Below are positions 1 through 5,811 of a DNA stretch of 5,811 bases, piece after piece. Source of the stretch: Desulfobacterales bacterium (lineage in GTDB: Bacteria; Desulfobacterota; Desulfobacteria; Desulfobacterales; JAHEIW01); NCBI GenBank assembly GCA_030145015.1, contig JAQYWI010000280.1:1-5811 (forward strand), written 5' to 3'. The translations under genes were made by a program, and so were the position numbers. The notes below the pieces were generated by a model that was not told the origin of the DNA, did not search any database, and saw nothing but the letters and a program-made list of their open reading frames with translations. Every line of letters starts with the position of its first letter. Position 1 is the stretch's first letter.

Positions 1-341
1 AAGCCGGTATTTGAAACGTGATGGTCGATGTTAATGATCGTCGGTATTTTGCTGATCGTAGCGGCGGCTTCCCCGACCCTGACCAGGTCGCCGCAGTCAA
101 GCATGATGGCCGTATCATAGGTATTGGCTGCTTTAATATGGCGCTCAATTTGATCTACGCCGGGTAGAAATCGATAGACAGCCGGAATGGGGCTTGAGTC
201 ATAAAGGGTCGTTTTTTTTCCAAACTCACGCAGCGCCGATCCTAATGCAACTAGACTGCCCACAGCATCGCCGTCCGGTTCTGCATGCGAAGCGATCAAA
301 AGGTGTTGACCGTCTTTAATATGTTGAATGATTTGATCCAT
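1..341 (-). CDS. nrnA: DHH-family phosphoesterase, NrnA-like (oligoribonuclease / pAp phosphatase), 3' end outside window
   Basis: Only the first 113 codons are present; the gene runs off the left edge. The reading was made directly on the minus strand from ATG at 341-339, giving a protein that begins MDQIIQHIKDGQHLLIASH. Three metal-binding motifs of the DHH superfamily follow in order: H19-x-x-P-D-G-D25 with G28-S29 behind it, the LDCGD motif at 81-85, and I-D106-H107-H108. These fit the Mn-dependent DHH domain of NrnA-type enzymes, which degrade 2-5 nt RNA and dephosphorylate 3'-phosphoadenosine 5'-phosphate. The DHHA1 substrate-binding domain would lie beyond the window, so the exact subfamily is inferred from the motifs and from its place after rbfA. 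The start overlaps the 3' end of rbfA by 26 nt and has no clear Shine-Dalgarno, suggesting translational coupling. Family assignment is firm; the biochemical specificity is not. Confidence 0.9.
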   Translation of the reverse strand, partial: MDQIIQHIKDGQHLLIASHAEPDGDAVGSLVALGSALREFGKKTTLYDSSPIPAVYRFLPGVDQIERHIKAANTYDTAIMLDCGDLVRVGEAAATISKIPTIINIDHHVSNTG

Positions 342-687
342 TTTTACTTTTGGTTGACTCGATCAGTTCATCAATATGGGCGCCATATTCTAAGGATTCA
401 TCATAAAAAAATTTTAAGTGCGGCATGTACCTAAGATCGAGCTCATGCGCCAGGGTCCGTTTAATAAAACCGTGGGCGCTGTTAAAGCCTTCTATGGTAT
501 CGTCTTTCTTTTGAATGCCACCGGAGGTGGTAAAATAAATACGTGCCTGCTTCAAATCGCGCGATACTTTAACTCCGGTTATGGTCACCATTTTAAGGCG
601 GGGGTCCCTGATATTTTTGTTCAGTATATTGGACAGCACCTTCTGGATTAAACCGCCCACCCTGTCCGCTCGAGAAAATGGACTCAT
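316..687 (-). CDS. rbfA: 30S ribosome-binding factor RbfA
   Basis: A 123-residue protein, the usual length for RbfA. RbfA binds the 30S subunit near the 5' end of 16S rRNA (helix 1) and helps late maturation and cold adaptation. The N-terminus (SRADRVGGLIQKVLS, residues 5-19) is the conserved first helix. The strand region RLKMVTITGVKVSRDLKQA follows at 30-48. The interrupted Ala-x-Gly helical kink of the type II KH fold appears as S70-A71-H72-G73, followed by the helix to about 83 and RYMPHLKFFYDES at 86-98. The C-terminal tail after about 112 is short and Ser/Asn-rich. The ATG lies inside the DUF503 stop (ATGA overlap, 684-687), so the two are probably translationally coupled; only a weak GGA lies upstream. 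The 3' end overlaps the DHH gene by 26 nt. The start is well supported because it gives the canonical N-terminus. Confidence 0.97.
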   Translation of the reverse strand: MSPFSRADRVGGLIQKVLSNILNKNIRDPRLKMVTITGVKVSRDLKQARIYFTTSGGIQKKDDTIEGFNSAHGFIKRTLAHELDLRYMPHLKFFYDESLEYGAHIDELIESTKSKNGSNHSTY

Positions 688-971
688 AAACTGATTAATT
701 CCATTTCAGTGTCGATGATTTCGGCCAAACCGAGGTCGTCGACCATGTTAAATATTTTGTCTATTTTTGAATTAATGAGCGCTTTATCATTACCCACCAG
801 TGAAAAACCGATTTCAGCTCGCTGATGAATGTCGTTTGACGCGACTTCCGCCACAGATGCATTAAAGTTGTTGCGCATCTTGCTGATAATCGATTTGACG
901 ACTTTTCGCTTTCCCTTCAGAGAGCGGCAATCATGCAGTCTGAAAGTGATAATTCCAATTCCAACGACCAT
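684..971 (-). CDS. ylxP: DUF503 / YlxP-family small protein
   Basis: A 95-residue protein of the DUF503 (YlxP-like) family, which commonly sits between infB and rbfA in Firmicutes and deltaproteobacteria. Its precise function is unsettled; the conserved position suggests a link to translation or ribosome assembly. Visible family features are the N-terminal MVVGIGIITF strand, the basic S17-L-K-G-K-R-K-V-V-K26 segment, and the stretch FNASVAEV (36-43) through HQRAEIGFSLVGND (49-62). I chose ATG at 971 because family members usually begin MVVG and because GGAG at 985-982 is 10 nt away. An in-frame GTG at 977, only 4 nt from the same GGAG, would add two residues (MT) and cannot be excluded. The GGAG is held in a hairpin (980-997). 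The stop overlaps the rbfA start by ATGA. Confidence 0.9.
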   Translation of the reverse strand: MVVGIGIITFRLHDCRSLKGKRKVVKSIISKMRNNFNASVAEVASNDIHQRAEIGFSLVGNDKALINSKIDKIFNMVDDLGLAEIIDTEMELISL

Positions 972-979
972 CGTCACTT

Positions 980-997
980 CGCTCCGCAGAAGGAGCG
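980..997 (-). promoter_or_regulatory. Hairpin covering the ribosome-binding site of the DUF503 gene
   Basis: In the transcript the perfect 6-bp stem CGCTCC/GGAGCG (997-992 paired with 985-980) closes a 6-nt loop TTCTGC. The 3' arm contains GGAG (985-982), the only good Shine-Dalgarno for the DUF503 start at 971. The stem would hide this site until opened by ribosomes or by alternative pairing. The pairing is visible in the sequence; a regulatory role is inference. Confidence 0.5.
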
Positions 998-1039
998 CTT
1001 TGCTTAAAGAGCGTTTTACTTGAAGAGCGCTTCGCTTTA
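992..1039. repeat. Three degenerate 16-bp tandem repeats
   Basis: On the plus strand three head-to-tail units share the pattern RGAGCGYTTYRCTTNA: 992-1007, 1008-1023 and 1024-1039. Pairwise identity is 12-13 of 16. They lie wholly in the gap between infB and the DUF503 gene. The first unit supplies the 5' arm of the hairpin at the ribosome-binding site, and the third belongs to the large inverted repeat. No function is known to me. Confidence 0.6.
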
Positions 1040-1116
1040 GGCCTGGGTTTTTTGCTTGCCTTTATCCTCAAACCCCAAAGGGGTGGTCCTCAAGGCCTAA
1101 AAGGCCGCTCTTCGAG
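1019..1116. repeat. 98-bp imperfect inverted repeat (composite palindrome) between infB and the DUF503 gene
   Basis: The left arm at 1019-1044 pairs with the right arm at 1093-1116. The outer block CTTGAAGAGCG (1019-1029) matches the complement of 1106-1116 at 10 of 11 bases. The inner block TTTAGGCCT (1036-1044) is a perfect complement of 1093-1101. The arms differ by a small internal bulge. Between them sits a second hairpin, ACCCC-AAA-GGGGT (1072-1084), flanked by direct copies of TCCTCAA. The arms also contain small hairpins of their own (1026-1036 and 1094-1106), so alternative folds are possible. In the sense (minus) direction no U-tract follows, so it is not a canonical terminator. It could be a palindromic intergenic element, an RNA-processing site or an attenuator; which one is unknown. 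Confidence 0.6.
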
Positions 1117-1118
1117 GT

Positions 1119-1135
1119 CCCGCCACATTGGCGGG
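1119..1135 (-). other. GC-rich hairpin just after the infB stop
   Basis: The transcript reads CCCGCCA-ATG-TGGCGGG, a perfect 7-bp stem with a 3-nt loop, starting 18 nt after the infB stop. Past a C/A mismatch, GG/CC can extend it. It lacks a following U-run (TCGAAGAG comes next), so it should not terminate transcription by itself. It could protect the infB message from 3' exonucleases. The 8-bp sequence GGCCGCTC occurs on both sides, at 1103-1110 and 1135-1142. Confidence 0.5.
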
Positions 1136-1153
1136 GCCGCTCCTTGTTGGTTT

Positions 1154-3715
1154 TTATTCGATTTCGGGTCTGATCTCCTCTAAATAATAACACTCGATCG
1201 TATCCCCTACTTTGATGTCATTAAAATTTTCAATGCCGATGCCGCATTCATAACCGGCTTTAACTTCTTTGGCGTCGTCTTTAAAGCGTCGCAGAGAAGA
1301 GTTTTTCCCTTCGTAAGTCACAATGCCGTCTCTGAGAAGACGCAAATTTTGACCACGCTCAATCTTACCATCCGTCACATAACAGCCGGCAATATTTCCG
1401 ATTTTAGGAATCTGGAATACTTCGCGAACCTCAGCTGTACCCAGGATGCGTTCTTTAAACGTGGAAGCCATCATTCCGGCCATCGCGTTTTTAACATCTT
1501 TGATAACGTCATAAATAACATTGTAAAAGCGCATATCCACATTTTCTTCGCCGGCCAGGGATTGAACTTTGGGGCTGGGTCGAACGTTAAAGCCGATCAC
1601 AATGGCATTGGAAACGGTGGCCAGGGAGATATCCGACTCGGCAATCGTACCGGAAGCTGAATGGACAACATTTACATTTACTTCATCGTTGGAGAGCTTT
1701 GTTAAAGAATCGTTGAGAGCCTCGATCGAACCATGCACATCGGCCTTAATAATGAGATTGAGATCCTTGACCTCGCCTTGCTGCAGGCGTTCGAAAAGCT
1801 TGTCCAGGCTCATTCGACTGGATTGCGCCAGTTCCTTGGATCGTTGTTTCTGCAGCCGATGCTCGCTGATCTGTTTGGCGTTTTTTTCATCTTTAAGCGC
1901 AAAGAATTCGTCGCCGGCCATGGGCACCCCGGATAAGCCAACGATTTCTACCGGAATTGAGGGGCCGGCAGCTTCTACCTGGGCACCTGTGTCGTCGAGC
2001 ATCGCCCGGATTCTGCCGTGATGGAGTCCGCACACGACCGGGTCACCTGCACGCAGGGTGCCTTCCCTTACCAGGATGGTGGCGACGGCTCCCCGGCCCG
2101 AGTCGATTTTGGCCTCTACCACATGACCGGTGGCCAGTTTGTCCGGGATGGCTTTAAGCTCGAGTACTTCGGCCTGCAGCAATATCATTTCGAGCAGTTC
2201 GTCAATCCCCTCGGCCTGCTTGGCCGAAACGTTGACATAAATCGTTTCGCCGCCCCAGTCTTCCGGAGTCAGGCCGATTTCGGCAAGCTCGCGTTGTACT
2301 TTTTCGGGCTCTGCATTTTGTTTGTCGATTTTGTTTATGGCGACAATTATGGGTACTTGAGCCGCTTTGGCATGATTAATGGCTTCGATTGTTTGCGGCA
2401 TAACCCCGTCATCGGCTGCAACCACTAGAACCACAATATCGGTAATCTGAGCGCCTCGGGCGCGCATGGCAGTAAATGCTTCGTGGCCGGGTGTATCTAA
2501 AAAGGCGATCTGCCCTTTATCGGTGGCAACATGATAAGCACCGATATGTTGGGTTATCCCGCCGGCTTCCGTTTCAGAAACCCGCGTTTTACGAATCACG
2601 TCCAGCAAAGAGGTTTTTCCATGATCAACATGGCCCATGATGGTAACGACCGGTGGCCGGGGTGCCAGTTTTGTCGGGTCATCGGTTTCTGGCTTCAATA
2701 GGGTTTCTTCCTCAAAACTGGCGTGTTCCACTTCATAATTAAATTCCGAGGCAATCAGCGTCGCCGTTTCAAAATCAATGGTTTGATTGACGGTTGCCAT
2801 CGTCCCCATTGCCATCATAGATTTGATAATCTCGTTGGACTTGATTCCCATGCGTTTCGCCAGTTCTGCAAGAACAATGGCCTCATCGATTTTAATTCGG
2901 CGCTTAATCGCCTTGGCAACTGTTATCTGAGTCTTTTGCCCGCTGGCTAGTTTTTTGCCCTTAACCAGCTTGCGTTGTTTGCGCGCGCGATACCCCTTTG
3001 CATAAAGATCTTCCCCTTCGATCACCGCTTTTCTTCGAAAAGAGATTTTCTTTTTGAGGAATTTCTTGTCTACCTCCGGCTCGACAACTATTTTCTTGCG
3101 TTTCTTTTTCCCTCTTCCAACCGTTGCGGGCTCGGCCTCCGGCTGCGGTTTAGCGCCAACGGCTTTTCTGCGAGGTTTCAGTTCTTCAACCCTGGCCGCT
3201 GCTGTCTTCGGGCGGTCTTTTTTCTTTTTTACAGGTTTTTCAAGCGGCTTGACCGGCAGTTGAATAATTTTGGCAGAAGGCTCTTTTTTGCGGGCCTTCT
3301 TCGGCTTGACTGCTTTTTTGGCAACAGGTTTTTCGCCGACCCCCGGTTCTTCAACCATCTCGGGCGCCTCGGCTTCTGCTTCTACATCCGCCGGTTCTTG
3401 ATCAGCAGGCTTTTCAATTTTCTCTGCCGGCACCTCAGTACCTTCCAGCGCGACCGCTTCTTCAGGCTGAGCTTCAGAGACGTCAACTTTGACTTTTTTA
3501 CGGCGTCTGCGAATAACCGTCGGTCTTACCCTTGTTTCCTCGACAGCCACTTCTTTGGTGCCAAATAGTGATGCTTTGATTTCTGCAATGATGTCGTCCT
3601 CCAAAGAGCTCATATGGCTCTTTACAGAAATATCCATATCATTGAGCTTTGCGAGCAGCACTTTGTTGGTCATGTTCAAATCTCTGGCAAGTTCGTGCAC
3701 TCTGAGCTTGGCCAT
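1154..3715 (-). CDS. infB: Translation initiation factor IF-2
   Basis: An 853-residue GTPase that brings initiator fMet-tRNA to the 30S subunit and promotes 50S joining. In order: an N-terminal IF2N domain (about 1-52); a long charged linker rich in Lys/Arg and Glu/Ala (about 55-265); a second IF2N domain (about 273-328); the G domain with G1 GHVDHGKT at 361-368, switch I GGITQH at 385-390, G3 DTPGH at 407-411, G4 NKID at 461-464 and G5 SAK at 497-499; domain II from about 525; domain III beginning near [12 protein letters not shown] (652-663); and the C-terminal fMet-tRNA-binding domain (about 755-853) with the conserved [18 protein letters not shown]. All nucleotide-binding residues are intact. 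I chose ATG 3715 because it gives the classical [15 protein letters not shown] start and has GGGGG five bases upstream. In-frame ATG 3742 and TTG 3751 have poor ribosome-binding sites and add atypical residues. Next comes a 182-nt structured gap. Confidence 0.98.
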   Translation of the reverse strand: MAKLRVHELARDLNMTNKVLLAKLNDMDISVKSHMSSLEDDIIAEIKASLFGTKEVAVEETRVRPTVIRRRRKKVKVDVSEAQPEEAVALEGTEVPAEKIEKPADQEPADVEAEAEAPEMVEEPGVGEKPVAKKAVKPKKARKKEPSAKIIQLPVKPLEKPVKKKKDRPKTAAARVEELKPRRKAVGAKPQPEAEPATVGRGKKKRKKIVVEPEVDKKFLKKKISFRRKAVIEGEDLYAKGYRARKQRKLVKGKKLASGQKTQITVAKAIKRRIKIDEAIVLAELAKRMGIKSNEIIKSMMAMGTMATVNQTIDFETATLIASEFNYEVEHASFEEETLLKPETDDPTKLAPRPPVVTIMGHVDHGKTSLLDVIRKTRVSETEAGGITQHIGAYHVATDKGQIAFLDTPGHEAFTAMRARGAQITDIVVLVVAADDGVMPQTIEAINHAKAAQVPIIVAINKIDKQNAEPEKVQRELAEIGLTPEDWGGETIYVNVSAKQAEGIDELLEMILLQAEVLELKAIPDKLATGHVVEAKIDSGRGAVATILVREGTLRAGDPVVCGLHHGRIRAMLDDTGAQVEAAGPSIPVEIVGLSGVPMAGDEFFALKDEKNAKQISEHRLQKQRSKELAQSSRMSLDKLFERLQQGEVKDLNLIIKADVHGSIEALNDSLTKLSNDEVNVNVVHSASGTIAESDISLATVSNAIVIGFNVRPSPKVQSLAGEENVDMRFYNVIYDVIKDVKNAMAGMMASTFKERILGTAEVREVFQIPKIGNIAGCYVTDGKIERGQNLRLLRDGIVTYEGKNSSLRRFKDDAKEVKAGYECGIGIENFNDIKVGDTIECYYLEEIRPEIE

Positions 3716-3720
3716 TATTT

Positions 3721-3725
3721 CCCCC
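3721..3725 (-). promoter_or_regulatory. infB: Ribosome-binding site deciding the infB start
   Basis: GGGGG followed by AAATA and then ATG (3715) places a purine-rich Shine-Dalgarno five bases from the start. The upstream alternatives at 3742 and 3751 lack such a site. A small 5-bp hairpin TCCGG-TTTGT-CCGGA (3757-3743) lies immediately before it in the 88-nt nusA-infB gap. Nothing else is recognisable in that gap. Confidence 0.6.
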
Positions 3726-3803
3726 AAGGTCTTGATTTCCATTCCGGACAAACCGGAGCAGAAAAAGATAAATTAGTTATGTTCAAAAATAATCCCTCAG
3801 AAG

Positions 3804-5336
3804 CTAGGGCGTTTCTGTATCCGTTTCATCGTTTTGAGGTTCTTCCTCAGATGGTTCGTCGCTCTTTTCGGCAGCGCTTTCAGGTTCTTCCTTCGAAAGT
3901 TCTTCGTCTTTTTCTGAGTCGCTTTCAGGTTCTTCCTTCGAAAGTTCTTCGTCTTTTTCTGAGTCGCTTTCAGGTTCTTCCTTCGAAAGTTCTTCGTCTT
4001 TTTCTGAATCGCTTTCAGGTTCTTGAACAGATTGCTCCTCGCTATCGGCCGGCGCAGCTTCTGCTATTTTTTCTTCATCGATGTCTTCGGCTTGTTCGGC
4101 CTCTACTACGGCGGTCTGAGCGGCGGCAATTAATTTCCGGGCTTTCTCTTCTCCGATCCCTCTGACTTGGATTAAATCCTCCGGGGCCGCATTGCTAACC
4201 TCTTCGGCCGAGTAAAAACCCAATTCATAAAGCGCATCCGCCATACTGATTCCAATACCCGGTAACGCCACCAATGAGTCATAGCCGCTTTGCATGGCTT
4301 TGCTATAGCGGGTCTCACTCTTCACATCCAGGTGCCAACCGCTTAGCTTAGAAGCCAATCGGACGTTTTGCCCTTTTTTGCCGATGGCAATCGATAAAAA
4401 TTCATCCGGGACGATCACTTCCATGGATTTATTCGTTTCATCAATGATGACCCTGGAGATTTCGGCGGGTGCCAATGCGTTGCAAACAAATTTGGCCGGG
4501 TCGAGATGCCATGGAATAATATCGATCTTTTCACCCCTTAGCTCCTGGACGACATTCTGCACGCGGCTGCCCTTCATGCCCACGCAGGCACCCACGGGGT
4601 CGATGTCGGAATTGTTTGAAGCGACAGCGAACTTGGCTCGAATGCCCGGCTCGCGTGCTGCCCCCATGATATTTACGATTCCTTCGCTGATTTCAGGCAC
4701 CTCAGTCCGAAACAGATGAATCAAAAAATTCGGATGGGTCCGTGAAAGAATGATTTGCGGACCACGCGATTCCTGCAGTACATCCAGAATATACGCACGT
4801 ATCCGGTCACCGCGTCGATAGGTTTCTTTTGGAACCTGTTCGCGGACATGCACAATGCCTTCGGTATGGCCGAGATTAACAATAATGTCGCCACGGTCAA
4901 TGCGTTGAACAATGCCGTTGATAATGTCGCCGCGGCGATCGATGAAACTGGCATAAACCGCATCTTTTTCGGCATCTTTCATTTTCTGAATAATAACCTG
5001 TTTGGCCGACTGCGCCGCTATTCGCCCGAAGGTTGAGGTATCCATTTTTGTGCCGAGACTGTCTCCGATTTCACATTCCGGATCTAATTTGCGTCCTTCC
5101 TCAAGGCTGATTTCAAGTGCCGGTTCGGTCACCTCTTCGGCGACATCCTTGAACTGAAAGACTTCAATTTCACCGCTATCGGTATTGTATTGGACCTCAA
5201 TGTCCATTTTGCTGCCGAACTTTTTTCTGGCAGCAGATTTTAAGGCCTCTTCGAGAGCCCGGATCAGAACTTCCCGGTCGATCCCTTTATCACGGCTAAC
5301 TTGCTCAACAACACGATTTATATCTGAAATTTGCAT
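3804..5336 (-). CDS. nusA: Transcription termination/antitermination factor NusA
   Basis: A 510-residue protein that binds RNA polymerase and nascent RNA, controlling pausing, termination and antitermination. Domains in order: the RNA polymerase-binding N-terminal domain (about 1-125, with ALEEALKSAARKKFG at 27-41); S1 (about 134-200, with GIVQRIDRGDIIVNLG at 141-156); KH1 (about 201-275, GACVGMKGSRVQNVVQEL at 249-266); KH2 (about 281-345, AIGKKGQNVRLASKLSGW at 317-334); and one helix-hairpin-helix region (about 350-410, LPGIG and VRGIG). The last 100 residues form an acidic, low-complexity tail with three identical 15-residue units (439-483) and a fourth diverged copy (484-498). There is one C-terminal helix-hairpin-helix block, not the two acidic-repeat domains of E. 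coli. The ATG overlaps the rimP stop by one base and has GGAG (5347-5344) seven bases upstream. Core identity is certain; the role of the tail is unknown. Confidence 0.98.
   Translation of the reverse strand: MQISDINRVVEQVSRDKGIDREVLIRALEEALKSAARKKFGSKMDIEVQYNTDSGEIEVFQFKDVAEEVTEPALEISLEEGRKLDPECEIGDSLGTKMDTSTFGRIAAQSAKQVIIQKMKDAEKDAVYASFIDRRGDIINGIVQRIDRGDIIVNLGHTEGIVHVREQVPKETYRRGDRIRAYILDVLQESRGPQIILSRTHPNFLIHLFRTEVPEISEGIVNIMGAAREPGIRAKFAVASNNSDIDPVGACVGMKGSRVQNVVQELRGEKIDIIPWHLDPAKFVCNALAPAEISRVIIDETNKSMEVIVPDEFLSIAIGKKGQNVRLASKLSGWHLDVKSETRYSKAMQSGYDSLVALPGIGISMADALYELGFYSAEEVSNAAPEDLIQVRGIGEEKARKLIAAAQTAVVEAEQAEDIDEEKIAEAAPADSEEQSVQEPESDSEKDEELSKEEPESDSEKDEELSKEEPESDSEKDEELSKEEPESAAEKSDEPSEEEPQNDETDTETP
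3876..4024 (-). repeat. 45-bp tandem repeat in nusA encoding the acidic tail (3.3 copies)
   Basis: The units at 3876-3920, 3921-3965 and 3966-4010 are followed by a 14-nt partial copy (4011-4024). The first two are identical and the third differs only at 4008, a silent GAC/GAT change in an Asp codon. In protein terms each unit is EPESDSEKDEELSKE. A fourth, strongly diverged unit (EPESAAEKSDEPSEE) lies next to them at 3843-3887. The period is a multiple of three, so gain or loss of a unit keeps the frame. Near-identity even at silent positions indicates recent duplication or ongoing homogenisation. Confidence 0.95.
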
Positions 5337-5811
5337 CAGATTTCTCCATCAACGTCGACAAGCCGCGCTTTGGAAATCTCTCCAAACGGGATGTCGACTG
5401 TTTTTTCTTTTGATGATAACGTTATTTTGTCCGCGCTTAATCCTGCAATGATGCCTCTAAAATTCTTTTGTGCGTCAATCGGCTGCAAGGTTTTGATTTT
5501 TGCTAACCGTCCCTTAAATCTTTCGTAATCCTCTAATTTGGATAACGGTCGCCGCGGTCCCGGTGATGTGACCTCCAGATTGTAAGGCCCAATGTCATCA
5601 AGATGCACATCCAGTAAATCATTCAACTGACGGCTAACATTGACACAGTCATCTAAGGCGACGCCTTCCGGCCGATCAATATACACACGCAGGATCCTGC
5701 CAGCCGATTCTCTTTGATATTCAATGTGCACAAGTTCCAAATTTTCGCCGGCACATAGCGGTTTGGCAAGTGCCTCTACCTGGTTGATGATGTGTTTCTC
5801 CCTTTTGGATC
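5336..5811 (-). CDS. rimP: Ribosome maturation factor RimP (5' end just outside window)
   Basis: 157 residues are visible, close to the full family length of about 150-160, so at most a few N-terminal codons are missing. RimP assists assembly of the 30S subunit. The frame stays open to the window edge and upstream residues match the family: IINQVEALAKPLCAGENLELVHIEY fits the usual N-terminal helix and first strand. GRILRVYIDRPEGVALDDCV continues the N-terminal domain, and GPYNLEVTSPGPRRPL is the conserved end of that domain, where many homologues have SPGLDRPL. The C-terminal SH3-like domain holds FRGIIAGLSADKITL and IPFGEISKARLV. A TTG at 5740 is not the true start because it would remove the conserved first helix. 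The stop TGA shares a base with the nusA ATG (TGATG), so coupling with nusA is likely. Confidence 0.95.
   Translation of the reverse strand, partial: SKREKHIINQVEALAKPLCAGENLELVHIEYQRESAGRILRVYIDRPEGVALDDCVNVSRQLNDLLDVHLDDIGPYNLEVTSPGPRRPLSKLEDYERFKGRLAKIKTLQPIDAQKNFRGIIAGLSADKITLSSKEKTVDIPFGEISKARLVDVDGEI
5344..5347 (-). promoter_or_regulatory. nusA: Ribosome-binding site of nusA inside the 3' end of rimP
   Basis: GGAG followed by AAATCTG and ATG (5336) gives a seven-base spacing. The site lies within the last codons of rimP, so terminating rimP ribosomes can also restart at nusA. Confidence 0.65.

Noticed and set aside
1026..1053. Possible plus-strand terminator ending in T6 (1048-1053)
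   Set aside because: The nearest stem (AGCG-CTT-CGCT) is only 4 bp and sits 11 bases from the T-run, and no plus-strand gene leads into it.
1072..1135. Possible intrinsic terminator after infB on the minus strand
   Set aside because: The hairpins are real but none is followed by a U-tract, and the downstream genes belong to the same conserved operon.
2975..3568. Plus-strand open frame of 197 codons, rich in Phe, Arg and Leu
   Set aside because: Antisense of the Lys/Glu-rich linker of IF-2. The composition is what complementary Lys and Glu codons produce; there are no recognisable domains.
3716..3751. IF-2 starting at TTG 3751 or ATG 3742
   Set aside because: Both give non-family N-terminal residues and lack a good Shine-Dalgarno; ATG 3715 has GGGGG and the canonical MAKLRVHEL start.
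3757..3803. Possible promoter before infB (TTGAAC with nearby AT-rich sequence)
   Set aside because: No -10-like hexamer lies at a suitable spacing; the candidate TTATCT is only about 9 bases from TTGAAC.
3614..4165. Plus-strand open frame of 183 codons with a repeated RFQVLPSKVLRLFLS-like unit
   Set aside because: It is the antisense shadow of the nusA acidic repeats and the infB start. The 45-bp period is a multiple of three, so any frame free of stops in one unit stays open through all of them. No ribosome-binding site or family match.
4721..4975. Minus-strand open frame of 84 codons inside nusA
   Set aside because: Lies in a different frame within the S1 and N-terminal coding region of nusA, whose protein is fully conserved there.
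5336..5740. A shorter RimP starting at TTG 5740
   Set aside because: The frame stays open to the window edge and the extra residues match the conserved N-terminal helix, so the real start is upstream.

Overview
The window is a slice of one bacterial operon. All six genes lie on the minus strand, so transcription runs from high to low coordinates. In that order they are rimP (a few N-terminal codons lost at the window edge), nusA, infB, a DUF503/YlxP-family gene, rbfA, and the start of a DHH-family phosphoesterase gene (nrnA-like) that leaves the window at base 1. This is the conserved nusA-infB cluster that links transcription elongation/antitermination with translation initiation and 30S subunit maturation. 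The gene set and order, with DUF503 between infB and rbfA, a DHH gene after rbfA and no ylxR/ylxQ between nusA and infB, together with moderate GC and the protein sequences, suggest a Desulfobacterota (deltaproteobacterial, Desulfobacterales-like) organism. That assignment is inference from family knowledge, not a search result.

Layout: rimP and nusA share one base (TGATG), and nusA has its own GGAG Shine-Dalgarno. An 88-nt gap carrying a GGGGG ribosome-binding site leads to infB. A 182-nt gap follows infB and is the only sizeable non-coding stretch. It is packed with palindromes, a degenerate 16-bp tandem repeat and a hairpin that covers the ribosome-binding site of the next gene. DUF503 and rbfA overlap by ATGA, and rbfA and the DHH gene overlap by 26 nt, so the last three genes look translationally coupled. 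No operon promoter or convincing intrinsic terminator is visible; the promoter presumably lies upstream of rimP, outside the window.

How the genes work together: RimP and RbfA assist late maturation of the 30S subunit. IF2 places initiator tRNA on it. NusA controls RNA polymerase pausing and antitermination, including on rRNA operons. The DHH enzyme would degrade very short RNA oligomers and/or the nucleotide pAp.

I found no undescribed multi-gene system. The points worth a second look are the nearly perfect 45-bp tandem repeats encoding the acidic tail of NusA, and the structured gap between infB and DUF503.
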